Source of the DNA: Achromobacter veterisilvae
Lineage (GTDB): Bacteria > Pseudomonadota > Gammaproteobacteria > Burkholderiales > Burkholderiaceae_B
Assembly (NCBI RefSeq): GCF_900496975.1
Contig: NZ_UFQC01000033.1
Location: forward strand, 1 to 64,000
Direction of reading: 5' to 3'
DNA: 64,000 nt
Position numbers and translations under genes: made by a program. Under the pieces are notes generated by a model. It ran no database searches and was not told the DNA's origin. It worked only from the letters and a program-made list of their open reading frames with translations. This document shows, in pieces, positions 10,201 through 18,621 of the stretch; position 1 is the stretch's first letter, and each line of letters starts with the position of its first letter.

Positions 10201-13200
10201 CGCCATGGCGCCAGGCGCGAGTTCCAATGCCGGCTCGCAGGCGCAGCCCAGGGCCTGCAGTTCCTGGCGCCAGAAGGCCGGCGTCTGCTGCATGGAAAGC
10301 TTGCCGCCATCCACGGCGTCGATCCACCACGAGGGGCGGGCGCCGAAGACGAAGTCGGCCCAGCGCGCGGGATGGTGCGCCACCAGGATCAGCGCGGCGC
10401 CAGGCGCGAGGCGCGCGCGCGCCTCGTGCAGCGCGGCGCGGGTGCCGGCCAGGTTGTCGAAATTGCACTGCACGATGGCCAGGTCCACGGCTGCGTCCGC
10501 GGCGCCGGCGTCCTGGTCCGCAAGGCCGACCAGGCTCACGCTGGCGTCGGGATGGTCCGCCAGCCTGGCGGCGGCGGCTTCGCGGCCGTCCTCGTCCGCC
10601 GCGGCATAGCGGTAGTCGGCGCGCCGGAAATCCAGGGCGGCGCAGCAGTCGGCGCCGAACCAGGGCGCGTGCGCGCCGACCTCCAGGAGGCGCAGGCGGC
10701 GTCCCGGCGGCAAGGCGTCCTGGGCGGCCGCGAAGATGCCGCCCAGCGCCTGGGCAAGCTTCTGGCGGGCCGGCGCGGCGAGCAGGTGACGGGCGAGGTC
10801 GCGGTGGGTGAACTGGGAGGCCGCCGCGTCTTCCGGCGCATGCAGGCCTTGCAGCATCGCCGGCAGGCGCAGCCCGATCCGGCCGGCCGCCAGGGCCGGC
10901 CCGAAATGTTCCGGGTACTCGCGGGCCAGCGTGTTCCAGATGTCGGCGGCGGCGGGTTCGCCGGCCAGTTCCGGCGCCAGCGCCCAGCCGGCGCCGGCCC
11001 GGGTCGCCAGGCCGGCGCCTTCGGCGCGCTGGAGCAGCATGTCCAGGAAGGGCGCCAGCGCCGGCGCGCGGGCGCGATGGCCTGCCAGCGCGGCGTCGTC
11101 CAGACGGCCCTCGGCATTGGCCAGGGCGCGCAGCGCTTCGATGCCGTAGCGTTCGCAGAGCGCGTCCAGCAGGGGTTCGGCCTCCTCGGCGTAGCGCGCG
11201 TAGCATGGGTCCTCGGCGGCCCGTTCCAGCGCGTCGGACAAGGCCTGCCGCAACCCCGGCAGCGGAACGCCGGACGCGGCGCCGGCCCGTGGCCGGGGCG
11301 TCATGGCCTCTTCGACGAAGCCGAGGCGGTCTCCCGCGGCCTTCAACAGGCGCACGCTGCGCAGGCTGACCTCGAAGAGCGCCGCCACCGGTTCGCCGCC
11401 GTCGGCATACAGCGAGATGTCGACCGTCAGCGCGTGGACGGACCGGCGGCGCAGCCGCAGTTGCGCATAGCGCGGCGCGGGCGAGCCCGCGCACAGCGAG
11501 AGCCTGCCGATGCGGACCGGCACGAAGGCCAGCCCCAGGCCGGCGGCGGCCTCGTCCTTCAGCAGGTGGGCGGCCAGTTGGAACGCGCTGTCCAGCCGCG
11601 CCGGCGCCAGGTGGGACGCTTCGGTTTCGCCGCCGCCGTCGTCCGGCCGCAGGACGGCCAGCACGGTATCCGCGTCCAGGCGCCAGCCCTGTTCGATCAG
11701 CCGGTAGGCGGAACCGTAATTCAGGCCCACGGCGCGCGTCAGCGCCTCGTGGTCGGCGGCCAGGAAGTCGGGCGCGCGGTCCGGCGGCGCGGGCAGGGGC
11801 GAGCGCAGCCGCGAATCCGAGGGTTCGGAAAGCAGCCTGGCGCTGGCGTGCAGGGTCCAGGCGTCGCCGCTGCCCAGCTCCCGCGCGTGGATGCGCACGC
11901 GGCCGTCATCCGGCTCGATCGCGGTGCGCAGCAGCTTGGACGGCGAGGGCGCCAGCAGCAGCGGGGCGTGGATTTCCAGGTTCTCCAGTTCGGCGTGCGC
12001 GGCGGGATGCCGCTGCAGCGCCGCGGCCAGCGCCAGCTCGGCGAAGCCGGCGCCGGGAAAGACGACGGCGTCGCCGACGACGTGGTCGGCAAGCGCCGGA
12101 TGGACGTGCGTGTCGAGCTGGTTCTCCCAGGCGGCCTCGTGCTGGGCCAGGCGGTAGCCCAGCAAGGGGTGCACGTGGTGCCGCTGGAGCTGGCCCAGCG
12201 ATTCGGGGGTTTCCGGGTGCCAGTGGCGTTCGCGCTGCCACGGATACGCGGGCAGGGCGTGGAATCGCCCGGGGCGCGGGAACAGCCTGTCCCAGCGCAC
12301 GTCCGCGCCCGCCAGCAGGGCCTGCGAGGCGGCCGCGCGGATCTTGCCCGGGTCGTCTTCGCCCCGGGTCGCCGTGATCAGCACCCGCCCGGCGCGCTCG
12401 GCGCACTTGAGCGCGTCGTTGACGTAGCCGCGCAGCACGGCATGGGGGCCGATTTCGATGAAGAGGTTGCAGCCTTGCCCGACAGCGCGCGAGGCGGCCT
12501 GCTCGAAGCGGACCGGCTGGCGGATGTTGCGCCACCAGTAGCCGGCGTCGAGCCGTTCGCCGGCCAGGTCGGCGCCGTCCACGGTCGAGTGGAACGGGCA
12601 GCGCGCGGGACCGGGGCGCAGCGCATCCAGCGAGGCCGCCAGTTCGGCCTGGAGGCCGTCCATGGCCGGGCTGTGGAAGGCATAGTCCAGGTCCAGCCGC
12701 TTGCTGGCCACGCCGCGCGCGTGCAGCGCGGCTTCCAGGCGCGAGAGCGCCGCCTTGTCGCCGGCGACGGTGGCGCCGCGCGAGCTGTTGTAGCCGGCCA
12801 CGAACAGGCTGGCGGCGAGCCCCAGCTCGGCCAGCAGCGCCTGCGCGCTGGCGCCGTCGATGCCCACGGCGGTCATCTGTCCGCTGCCCTGGGTCGTGCC
12901 CTGCAAGCGGCTGCGGTGATGGATCACCTGGACGGCGTCGGACAGGGATAGCGCGCCGCAGGCCCAGGCCGCGGCGACCTCGCCGACGCTGTGTCCCATG
13001 ACCGCGGCCGGCTCGACGCCTCGCCGCGCCAGCATGCGGGTGACGCCGACCTGCAGGGCGAAGAGCGCGGGTTGCGCGAATTCCGTGCGCGCGTAGCGCG
13101 CCGCGTCCAGGCTGCCCGCCAGTTCGTCGGCCAGGAGATAGCCGGCCAGCGGCGCGAACAGGGCGTCGACCTCGTCGACAGCGGCGCGGAAATCCTCGTC

Positions 13201-14856
13201 ATCGAGGAGGCGCCGGCCCATGCCGGTCCATTGCGAACCGTTGCCGGAATAGACGAACACGGGGCCTCGGGCATCGGCCAACTGCTCCGCGGTGTGGACG
13301 GCGGCGCCGGCATCGCCTTCGGCGAAGCGCCGCAGCGTCTGCGCGGCGTCTTCCCCGTCCGCGCGGCAGGCGACCAGGGCCCGATGCGCGTGCCAGTCGC
13401 GCCGGCGCGCGGCGTGGAAGGCGGCGTCGTAGCGGGCCTCGCGGTCCAGTCCCGCGAAGTGCTCGGCCATGTCGCGCGCGGCGGCGCGCAGCGCCTGCGG
13501 GCTGCGGCCCGACACGATGAGCGGAAAGTCGGCGGGCGCGTCGGGCGCATCCGCGCCGGCCGCCGCGGCGGGCGCGTCGTCCGGGCTGCGCAGGATCACG
13601 TGCGCGTTCGAACCGCCGAACCCGAACGAGTTCACGCCGATCACCAGGCGCCCCGCGGCGGGCAGCGGCTGGGTCCGCGTGACGATGTCGAGATTCCATT
13701 CCTGGGCGCGTATCGCGGGGTTCAGCTCGCGGATGCCGATGGTGGCGGGCACGCAGCGATGCCGCAGGCTGTACACGGCCTTCACCAGGCCGGCGACGCC
13801 GGACGCCGCCTCCAGGTGCCCCATATTGCTTTTCACCGAGCCGATGGGCAGCGGCCGGTCCGGGGACCGCCGGCGTCCCAGCGCTTCGCCGATGGCGCGT
13901 GTTTCGATGGGGTCGCCCACGGGCGTGCCCGTGCCGTGGGCTTCCAGGTAGTCGATCTCGTCCGGGCCGATGCCGGCGCGGGCATAGGCCTGGCGCAGCA
14001 GTTCGGCCTGCGCGTCGGCGCTGGGCACCGTCAGGCCGGCCTTGCGGCCGTCGGTGTTGATGGCGGAGCCGGCCACGACCGCGAGGATGGGATCGCCGTC
14101 CGCGACGGCGCGGTCCAGGTCCTTCAGCAGGAACAGGCCGCCGCCCTCGGAGCGCACATAGCCGTCGCCGGCCGCGTCGAACACGTTGCAGCGGCCCTGG
14201 CGGGACAGCATCGAGGCCTTGGAAAAGACCAGGAAGCCGTAGGGGTGGAGATGCAGGCTGATCCCGCCGGCCAGGGCCTGCGAGATCTCGCCGGATTCGA
14301 TGGCGCGGCAGGCGTGGTGGAAGGCCACCATGGACGACGAGCAGGCGGTGTCCATGACCACGCTCGGGCCGCGCAGATCATACACGTAGGAAATGCGGTT
14401 GGCGGCGATGCTGCTGGCGTTGCCGGTGGCGAACGAGGCGTCGACGACGCCGAGGTCGCCGGACACGCGGTGCGCGTAGTCCGCGCTGGCGACGCCGATA
14501 TAGACGCCGCAATCGCTGCCGCGCAGGCCGGACGGCTTCACGCCCGCATTCTCCAGGGTCTCCCAGGCAAGTTCCAGCAGCAGACGCTGCTGCGGGTCCA
14601 TGAGGCTCGCTTCGCGCGGAGAGATGCCGAAGAACTCGGCGTCGAAGCCGGATACGTCGCCCAGCGAGCCCGCGGCCCGGGAATAGGACGTGCCGGGGTG
14701 CTCGCGCAAGGGGTGATGGTAGGCGGCGGGGGCCCAGCGGTCGGGGGCGATCTCGGTGACGAGATCGCGGCCCTGCAAAAGATCGGGCCAGTAGCGGGCG
14801 GTGTCGGTGCTGGGAAATCGGAACGAGAGTCCAATGAGAGCAACACGCTTTGCCAT
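7273..14856 (-). CDS. wcbR: Type I polyketide/fatty-acid synthase WcbR
   Basis: This is a 2527-residue single-module synthase. KS comes first (1 to ~430; C172 in DTACSSS, then EAHGTGTPVGDP and KSNMGHLEAASG). AT follows (~540-860; S623 in GHSVGE), then DH (~890-1150; H925 in LADHVVG with the PGA motif). A methyltransferase-like region (~1340-1510) has a poor motif I (LLEVGAHAPW) and is probably inactive. Then come ER (~1740-2060; HGAAGGVG at ~1923), KR (~2125-2300; TGGLSGFG, Y2271) and ACP (~2400-2490; S2435 in GLDSLMG). A full reducing set implies a saturated chain, perhaps made iteratively. No thioesterase follows the ACP. The start at 14856 has AGAAGG upstream; a TTG 57 bp earlier is possible but less likely. 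Confidence 0.93.
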   Translation of the reverse strand: MAKRVALIGLSFRFPSTDTARYWPDLLQGRDLVTEIAPDRWAPAAYHHPLREHPGTSYSRAAGSLGDVSGFDAEFFGISPREASLMDPQQRLLLELAWETLENAGVKPSGLRGSDCGVYIGVASADYAHRVSGDLGVVDASFATGNASSIAANRISYVYDLRGPSVVMDTACSSSMVAFHHACRAIESGEISQALAGGISLHLHPYGFLVFSKASMLSRQGRCNVFDAAGDGYVRSEGGGLFLLKDLDRAVADGDPILAVVAGSAINTDGRKAGLTVPSADAQAELLRQAYARAGIGPDEIDYLEAHGTGTPVGDPIETRAIGEALGRRRSPDRPLPIGSVKSNMGHLEAASGVAGLVKAVYSLRHRCVPATIGIRELNPAIRAQEWNLDIVTRTQPLPAAGRLVIGVNSFGFGGSNAHVILRSPDDAPAAAAGADAPDAPADFPLIVSGRSPQALRAAARDMAEHFAGLDREARYDAAFHAARRRDWHAHRALVACRADGEDAAQTLRRFAEGDAGAAVHTAEQLADARGPVFVYSGNGSQWTGMGRRLLDDEDFRAAVDEVDALFAPLAGYLLADELAGSLDAARYARTEFAQPALFALQVGVTRMLARRGVEPAAVMGHSVGEVAAAWACGALSLSDAVQVIHHRSRLQGTTQGSGQMTAVGIDGASAQALLAELGLAASLFVAGYNSSRGATVAGDKAALSRLEAALHARGVASKRLDLDYAFHSPAMDGLQAELAASLDALRPGPARCPFHSTVDGADLAGERLDAGYWWRNIRQPVRFEQAASRAVGQGCNLFIEIGPHAVLRGYVNDALKCAERAGRVLITATRGEDDPGKIRAAASQALLAGADVRWDRLFPRPGRFHALPAYPWQRERHWHPETPESLGQLQRHHVHPLLGYRLAQHEAAWENQLDTHVHPALADHVVGDAVVFPGAGFAELALAAALQRHPAAHAELENLEIHAPLLLAPSPSKLLRTAIEPDDGRVRIHARELGSGDAWTLHASARLLSEPSDSRLRSPLPAPPDRAPDFLAADHEALTRAVGLNYGSAYRLIEQGWRLDADTVLAVLRPDDGGGETEASHLAPARLDSAFQLAAHLLKDEAAAGLGLAFVPVRIGRLSLCAGSPAPRYAQLRLRRRSVHALTVDISLYADGGEPVAALFEVSLRSVRLLKAAGDRLGFVEEAMTPRPRAGAASGVPLPGLRQALSDALERAAEDPCYARYAEEAEPLLDALCERYGIEALRALANAEGRLDDAALAGHRARAPALAPFLDMLLQRAEGAGLATRAGAGWALAPELAGEPAAADIWNTLAREYPEHFGPALAAGRIGLRLPAMLQGLHAPEDAAASQFTHRDLARHLLAAPARQKLAQALGGIFAAAQDALPPGRRLRLLEVGAHAPWFGADCCAALDFRRADYRYAAADEDGREAAAARLADHPDASVSLVGLADQDAGAADAAVDLAIVQCNFDNLAGTRAALHEARARLAPGAALILVAHHPARWADFVFGARPSWWIDAVDGGKLSMQQTPAFWRQELQALGCACEPALELAPGAMAGAYVLCARAGELPEAAPADPQLPAAAERWLLLADASGPGATLAGELTQALRASGREATHLPLEAGTSADSLPALALSDTYEHVVHAAGLYAGDDGAPARRCALAAAALRACERHGRPATLWLLTAGAHPPAGTPAGGLSNLAGAALAGYGRSLMNESSSVAVRLLDLPAAAAAAPLEAVMNELRDPDTEQEIALAQDGARYALRLRVAPRPRPVPDRAPDLRVRKLGFELPGQLRNLRWESHERRAPADDEVEVRVHATGLNFRDVMYALGLLADEALENGYAGPTLGLEFAGTVVRCGAAVEGCAPGDAVMGFGPASFGDYITTGTTAVAAIPEGVSFEAAATIPSTFFTVYYALHHLARLAPGEKVLIHGAAGGVGIAAIQYAQWRGAEIHATAGTEEKRDFLRLMGVSHVYDSRTLAYAEDILARTGGRGVDVVLNSLAGEAVRRNLDVLAPFGRFLELGKRDFYENTRIGLRPFRNNISYFGIDADQLLAGRPELARQLYGEMMALFNEGALRPLPQRVFEARDIVDAFRYMQQSRQIGKVVVTYRRGLPEAAADGPRPALAFGPDGSYLVTGGLSGFGLRAAQWLADKGARHLVLAGRAGPASEEARQAVAALRERGVRVMAQACDVTDAGQLEALLAQVRADFPPLRGVIHAAAVIEDGLAQGADEARIARVLAPKLRGAVLLHELTRGDPLDCFVLFSSATTLFGNPGQSAYVAANAGLEALARLRRSQGLPATCPRWGAIDDAGYLARNESIKQALQHRMGGAATPAALALAALEDMLLSGAGDLGVLELDWHALARHLPGAAAPRYADLARLAGDARDEGGSPDDLLAQLAELDDAELAPRVVELLKQEVSEILRVPVDRIDPGRSLYDIGLDSLMGVELVVALEGRFGIRLPVMALSESPTLDKLSARLIQALRGDARPEGGDGISTHIERLASQHAEQVAPEDIDAIARRVRAGRAEAGQGLAQ

Positions 14857-15219
14857 GTGAAATCCTTCTAGCAAGAGCTGGTTGACAGCGTAGTGATGGA
14901 GCCTCTGCTGCAAGAGGGAAGGCCGGCGGGCGGGCCCGCGGACGCGTAGGCGTGGGGAGGCCGCGGAGTGCGCCGCGGCGCGGTCGAGGCAGGCTGCGGC
15001 GCCCGCCGGCAGCGTTCAAGTCCGGGGGATTCTAGGGGCCATGCGGCCCCGAAATATTTCAAGTCCCGACATTATTAATACCAACGTTGCGCCTGGCGGG
15101 GCGGCCCGCGGGCGCGCACGGCGGAACGCCGGCGCAGCGGGCGCAAGGCTGGAACGGCTTATTACATGGTTGTCAGGACGTTTACACGTCATGAGCGCGG
15201 GGCCGGACCCGGCTTGCGC
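14857..15219. promoter_or_regulatory. Leader/promoter region of wcbRT
   Basis: These 363 bp contain no gene that I can support. They must hold the wcbR promoter on the minus strand. The least GC-rich stretch (15053-15082, containing ATTATTAATA) is the likeliest place for a -10 element. A 14-bp inverted repeat, GACGT-TTAC-ACGTC, lies at 15177-15190 and could be an operator or the tail of the hydrolase transcript. Confidence 0.35.
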
Positions 15220-15825
15220 TCAGGCATGCTGCGAAAGCGGCCGCGCGGGAATGGGCGCGATGCGTTCGGGCGGAGGCGTGACCCGCCATGCCGCGCGGCG
15301 GCGCAGGGCGCCCAGGAGCTTGAGCCCCTGCGGCCAGTCGTCCAGTCCGCTTTCGGCGTTGATGTGGCCGGCGCCCGTCAGCACCACCAGCCGGCTGCCC
15401 CAATCGCGGGCGAAGCCCCGGGCGCGTTCGAGCTGGCAGTAGGGATCGTCGTCGCTGGCGACCACCACGCTCTGGAACGGCAGCGATTGGCGGGCAATGG
15501 GCGCGAAGGCCCTGAGGCAGGCGGGCGCGCCCTCGCGCTCGACGTCGGCCGGCGCCACCAGCAGGGCGCCGGCGACCTTGGCGCGCAGCGGCACGGGCAG
15601 GGCGGCGCTGACCACGCAGCCCAGGCTGTGCGCGATCAGCAGGACCGGACTGCGCGCCTGGTTGACTTCGGCCGCGAGCGCCGCGATCCATTCGGCCGGC
15701 GCCGGCTGTTCCCAGTCGGACTGCTCGACCCGCCGCGCGTGCGGCAGCAGCTCGGCCCAGCGCGATTGCCAGTGTTGGGGCCCGGAGTTTTTCCATCCGG
15801 GAACGATGATCGGTTGGAGTCTCAT
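15220..15825 (-). CDS. RBBP9/YdeN-type serine hydrolase
   Basis: This 201-residue alpha/beta hydrolase of the small RBBP9/YdeN family begins MRLQPIIVPGW. PGWxNSGPQHWQ near the N-terminus is characteristic, as is the nucleophile S67 in AHSLG. A D125-D127 cluster in ASDDDPYC and H154 in GAGHIN supply the rest of the triad. The family has no single known substrate. The start could also be the ATG three codons upstream (15834); neither has a strong ribosome site. The gene follows the capsule locus on the same strand as wcbRT but is transcribed towards it, and it probably marks the locus boundary rather than a capsule function. Confidence 0.8.
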   Translation of the reverse strand: MRLQPIIVPGWKNSGPQHWQSRWAELLPHARRVEQSDWEQPAPAEWIAALAAEVNQARSPVLLIAHSLGCVVSAALPVPLRAKVAGALLVAPADVEREGAPACLRAFAPIARQSLPFQSVVVASDDDPYCQLERARGFARDWGSRLVVLTGAGHINAESGLDDWPQGLKLLGALRRRAAWRVTPPPERIAPIPARPLSQHA

Positions 15826-15834
15826 GGCGGCCAT

Positions 15835-16140
15835 GATGCCGCGCCGCCTTAGTAACGCAAACGAATAAATCGTCTTTTGCATATACGGCGGCGGGTATAA
15901 GCCGGAGCGCGGCGGAATGCGGCGGCGCAATAACCCGACGGGCGTCAAATCCCCCCCGGAAACGGCCCGAAACGCGCTATTTTTCAGTGTATGCTTGCCG
16001 TGCAATCGCAATGCAACCGGGCGTGACCAAGGCCGAGCGCCGCCCAATGGACAGTCCAGCAGGCGCGCCGAGCCTGGAAATGATCCGGCGTCCGCTCCGG
16101 TGCACAAACTAACGATTACAAATCATTAGAGGAGTCCAAC
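15835..16140. promoter_or_regulatory. Divergent intergenic region, hydrolase / livK1
   Basis: About 306 bp separate two divergent starts. The region holds the livK1 promoter and leader and the hydrolase promoter. A clear ribosome site, AGAGGAG, lies at about 16130 before livK1. TATGCT near 15990 is a possible -10 for livK1, but I cannot find a convincing -35. Confidence 0.3.
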
Positions 16141-17268
16141 ATGAAGCCAGTATTTCGTCTGACCCCGGTCATCGCCGCTCTCGGCGTCGCCGCAGGTTTG
16201 GCGTTTGCCGCGGGAGCGCAGGCGCAAACCATCAAGATCGGCGTCGTCGGCCCCACCACCGGCGCGGTCACGCAGTATGGCGATATGGTCCGTGAAGGGG
16301 TCGATACCGCGGTCGAGCGCATCAATGCCACCGGCGGTGTCAACGGCAAGAAGCTGGAAACCGTCGTGATCGACGACGGTTGCGAGCCCAAGCAGGGCCC
16401 CGTCGCCGCCAACCGCGTCGTCAACAGCAAGATCGGTTTCGTCGTGGGCCACGTGTGCTCGGGCGCCACCATCGCGGCCGCCGACATCTACAACAACGAA
16501 GGCGTGGTCATGGTCACCCCGTCGGCCACGTCGCCGGCCCTGACCGACGGCAAGAACTACGAGTTCATCTTCCGCACCATCGGCCGCGACGACCAGCAGG
16601 GCCCCGCCGCCGCCAAGTTCGTTCTGGAAAAGATCAAGCCCAAGAAGGCCGCCGTGCTGCACGACAAGCAGTCGTACGGCCAGGGCATCGCCACCGCCGT
16701 CAAGAACGACCTGGAGAAGGGCGGCGTGCCCGTCGCGATCTTCGAAGGCATCAACGCCGGCGACAGCGACTATTCGGCCGTCATCACCAAGCTCAAGAGC
16801 CAGGGCGTGGACTTCGTCTACTACGGCGGCTACCACCCGGAAATGGGCCTGCTGCTGCGCCAGGCGGCCGAGCAGGGCGTGAAGGCCAAGTGGATGGGTC
16901 CGGAAGGCACGGGCAACCCGGACATCAACGCCATCGCCGGCGACGCGGTTGAAGGCATGCTGCTGACGCTGCCGGCCGACTTCACGCAGAACGCGGCCAA
17001 CGCCGAGATCGTCAAGGCGTTCGAAGCCAAGAAGCGCAATGCCGGCGGCGCCTTCCAGATGACGGCCTACGCGGCCACCCAGGTCATCGCCGACGGCATC
17101 AAGGGCGCGGGCACCGACGATCCGACCAAGGTCGCCAAGTACCTGCACGCCAATTCCTTCGATACCCCGATCGGCAAGGTGTCGTGGAACAAGCAGGGCG
17201 ACCTGACGAACTTCCAGTTCGACGTGTTCACCTGGCACAAGGACGGCTCGAAGACCGTTTACAAGTAA
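16141..17268 (+). CDS. livK: Branched-chain amino acid-type substrate-binding protein (LivK paralogue 1)
   Basis: The protein has 375 residues. A Sec signal peptide (~1-28, ending AGAQA) is followed by a type I periplasmic binding fold beginning TIKIGVVGP. The family motifs QYGD, DDGCEPK, FRTIGRDDQQG and GGYHPE are all present. It is closely related to the operon-borne protein at 27862: long blocks such as HDKQ-x-YG and EGIN-x-GDSDYSA are nearly the same. Such proteins deliver Leu/Ile/Val or related amino acids to LivHMGF. This copy stands alone, with no permease genes adjacent, so it probably feeds the livHMGF complex encoded 12 kb downstream. Its start is set by AGAGGAG at good spacing. Confidence 0.9.
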   Translation: MKPVFRLTPVIAALGVAAGLAFAAGAQAQTIKIGVVGPTTGAVTQYGDMVREGVDTAVERINATGGVNGKKLETVVIDDGCEPKQGPVAANRVVNSKIGFVVGHVCSGATIAAADIYNNEGVVMVTPSATSPALTDGKNYEFIFRTIGRDDQQGPAAAKFVLEKIKPKKAAVLHDKQSYGQGIATAVKNDLEKGGVPVAIFEGINAGDSDYSAVITKLKSQGVDFVYYGGYHPEMGLLLRQAAEQGVKAKWMGPEGTGNPDINAIAGDAVEGMLLTLPADFTQNAANAEIVKAFEAKKRNAGGAFQMTAYAATQVIADGIKGAGTDDPTKVAKYLHANSFDTPIGKVSWNKQGDLTNFQFDVFTWHKDGSKTVYK

Positions 17269-17298
17269 GCGGAGGGTCGGGTGTCGGCGCTGGGCTCA

Positions 17299-17468
17299 GT
17301 GTCTGACACCCGTACGAGATGTTCTCGCGGGTTGCAGCAGGCGTTCCCGGGTGTCTGACACCCTCGATCATCTTTATTCGCCGGGTGTCTGACACCCGCG
17401 GGATGCCCCGGAGGATTGAGGGTCATCTCCTCGGGTGTCAGACACCTTCATCCCCGGCTGTCAGACAC
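17299..17468. repeat. GTGTC-N-GACAC palindrome cluster 1 (5 copies)
   Basis: An 11-bp palindrome, GTGTC-T/A-GACAC, occurs at 17299, 17351, 17385, 17435 and 17458 (the last has C for the first G). The centre base reads T,T,T,A,A. The cluster fills the 217-bp gap between convergent livK1 and ugpC. The first copy is followed by CCGTACGAGATG, which also follows copies in cluster 3, so modules are shared between loci. A role as a transcript-end or protein-binding element is inference. Confidence 0.9.
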
Positions 17469-17485
17469 TGGGCCTGGCCCGGTGA

Positions 17486-18574
17486 TTACAACCCCTGCAC
17501 GCGGCGGCCGGTGTCGGCCTCGAACCAGTGCAGCGGATGGCGGCCGTCCGAGCCCACGTTCACGCGGGCGCCCACCTTGGCCGACGATTCGGACAACTGG
17601 CGCGTCGTGCAGCGCACCACCAGCGTGGCCTTGCCGCAGCGGCAGTGGACCAGTTGCTCGGAACCCAGCGTTTCCACCATTTCCACTTCCGCCGGCACGC
17701 CCTGCGTGTTCAGCAGCATGTGTTCGGGGCGCATGCCCATGATGATCTTGCGGCCGCGGACCTGAGACGGCACCTCCAGCGGCGAGATGTCGAGCGGGGC
17801 GCCGTCGGCGCTCTGGACCGTGCCGTCGCCGGCCACGTTCACTTCCATCAGGTTCATGGGAGGCGAGCCGATGAAGCCGGCCACGAAGGTCGAGGCGGGC
17901 TTTTCGAACACTTCCATCGGCGTGCCGATCTGCTCGGGCACGCCCTGGTACATGACGATCATGCGGTGGGCCAGGGTCATGGCCTCGACCTGGTCGTGCG
18001 TCACGTACAGGCTGGTCGTGCCCAGGCGGCGATGCAGCTTCATGATTTCCAGGCGCATCGCCACGCGCAGCTTGGCGTCCAGGTTCGACAGCGGTTCGTC
18101 GAACAGGAAGACCTTGGGTTCGCGCACGATGGCGCGGCCCATGGCGACGCGCTGGCGCTGGCCGCCGGACAGCGCGCGGGGGCGGCGGTCCAGCAGGTGG
18201 CCGAGTTCCAGGATCTGGGCGGCCGCGTCCACGCGCTTCTTGATCTCGTCCTTGGAGAACTTGCGGATCTTCAAGCCGTAGGCCATGTTCTCGAACACGG
18301 TCATGTGCGGGTAGAGCGCGTAGTTCTGGAACACCATCGCGATGTCGCGTTCGGCGGGTTCCAGGGTGTTGACGACCTTGTCGTCGATCAGGATCTCGCC
18401 GCTGGTGACGGTTTCCAGGCCGGCGACCATGCGCATCAGCGTGGATTTGCCGCAGCCCGAGGGGCCGACGATGACGATGAATTCACCGTCCTTGACGTCC
18501 ATGTCGATGCCATGGATGACCGGCACGTTGCCGGCGTAGGTTTTCTTGACTTTGCGGAAGCTGAGAGTAGCCAT
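17486..18574 (-). CDS. ugpC: sn-Glycerol-3-phosphate ABC transporter ATPase UgpC
   Basis: This 362-residue CUT1-type ABC ATPase has Walker A GPSGCGKST (37-45), Q-loop FQNYALYPHMTV, signature LSGGQRQRV, Walker B FLFDEPLSNLDA and the H-loop VTHDQVEAM. A C-terminal TOBE/regulatory domain of ~120 residues includes MGMRPEHM. It powers uptake of glycerol-3-phosphate or glycerophosphodiesters through UgpAE. It is the last gene of ugpB-A-E-C, 47 bp after ugpE. No ugpQ phosphodiesterase follows; the gene runs into repeat cluster 1. The ATPase alone could be read as MsmX/MalK-like, but the operon order makes UgpC the best name. Confidence 0.92.
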   Translation of the reverse strand: MATLSFRKVKKTYAGNVPVIHGIDMDVKDGEFIVIVGPSGCGKSTLMRMVAGLETVTSGEILIDDKVVNTLEPAERDIAMVFQNYALYPHMTVFENMAYGLKIRKFSKDEIKKRVDAAAQILELGHLLDRRPRALSGGQRQRVAMGRAIVREPKVFLFDEPLSNLDAKLRVAMRLEIMKLHRRLGTTSLYVTHDQVEAMTLAHRMIVMYQGVPEQIGTPMEVFEKPASTFVAGFIGSPPMNLMEVNVAGDGTVQSADGAPLDISPLEVPSQVRGRKIIMGMRPEHMLLNTQGVPAEVEMVETLGSEQLVHCRCGKATLVVRCTTRQLSESSAKVGARVNVGSDGRHPLHWFEADTGRRVQGL

Positions 18575-18621
18575 GTGTTATTCGTGTTCGGAGTCGTGTT
18601 CGGGTGGGCGAGGGCGCGAGG

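Noticed and set aside
9817..12951. 1044-codon frame antisense to wcbR
   Set aside because: Antisense shadow of the polyketide synthase; no domain similarity.
1..14856. Secondary-metabolite polyketide cluster
   Set aside because: The synthase sits in a capsule locus next to kpsC/kpsS and wcb genes; there are no tailoring, resistance or NRPS genes typical of such clusters.
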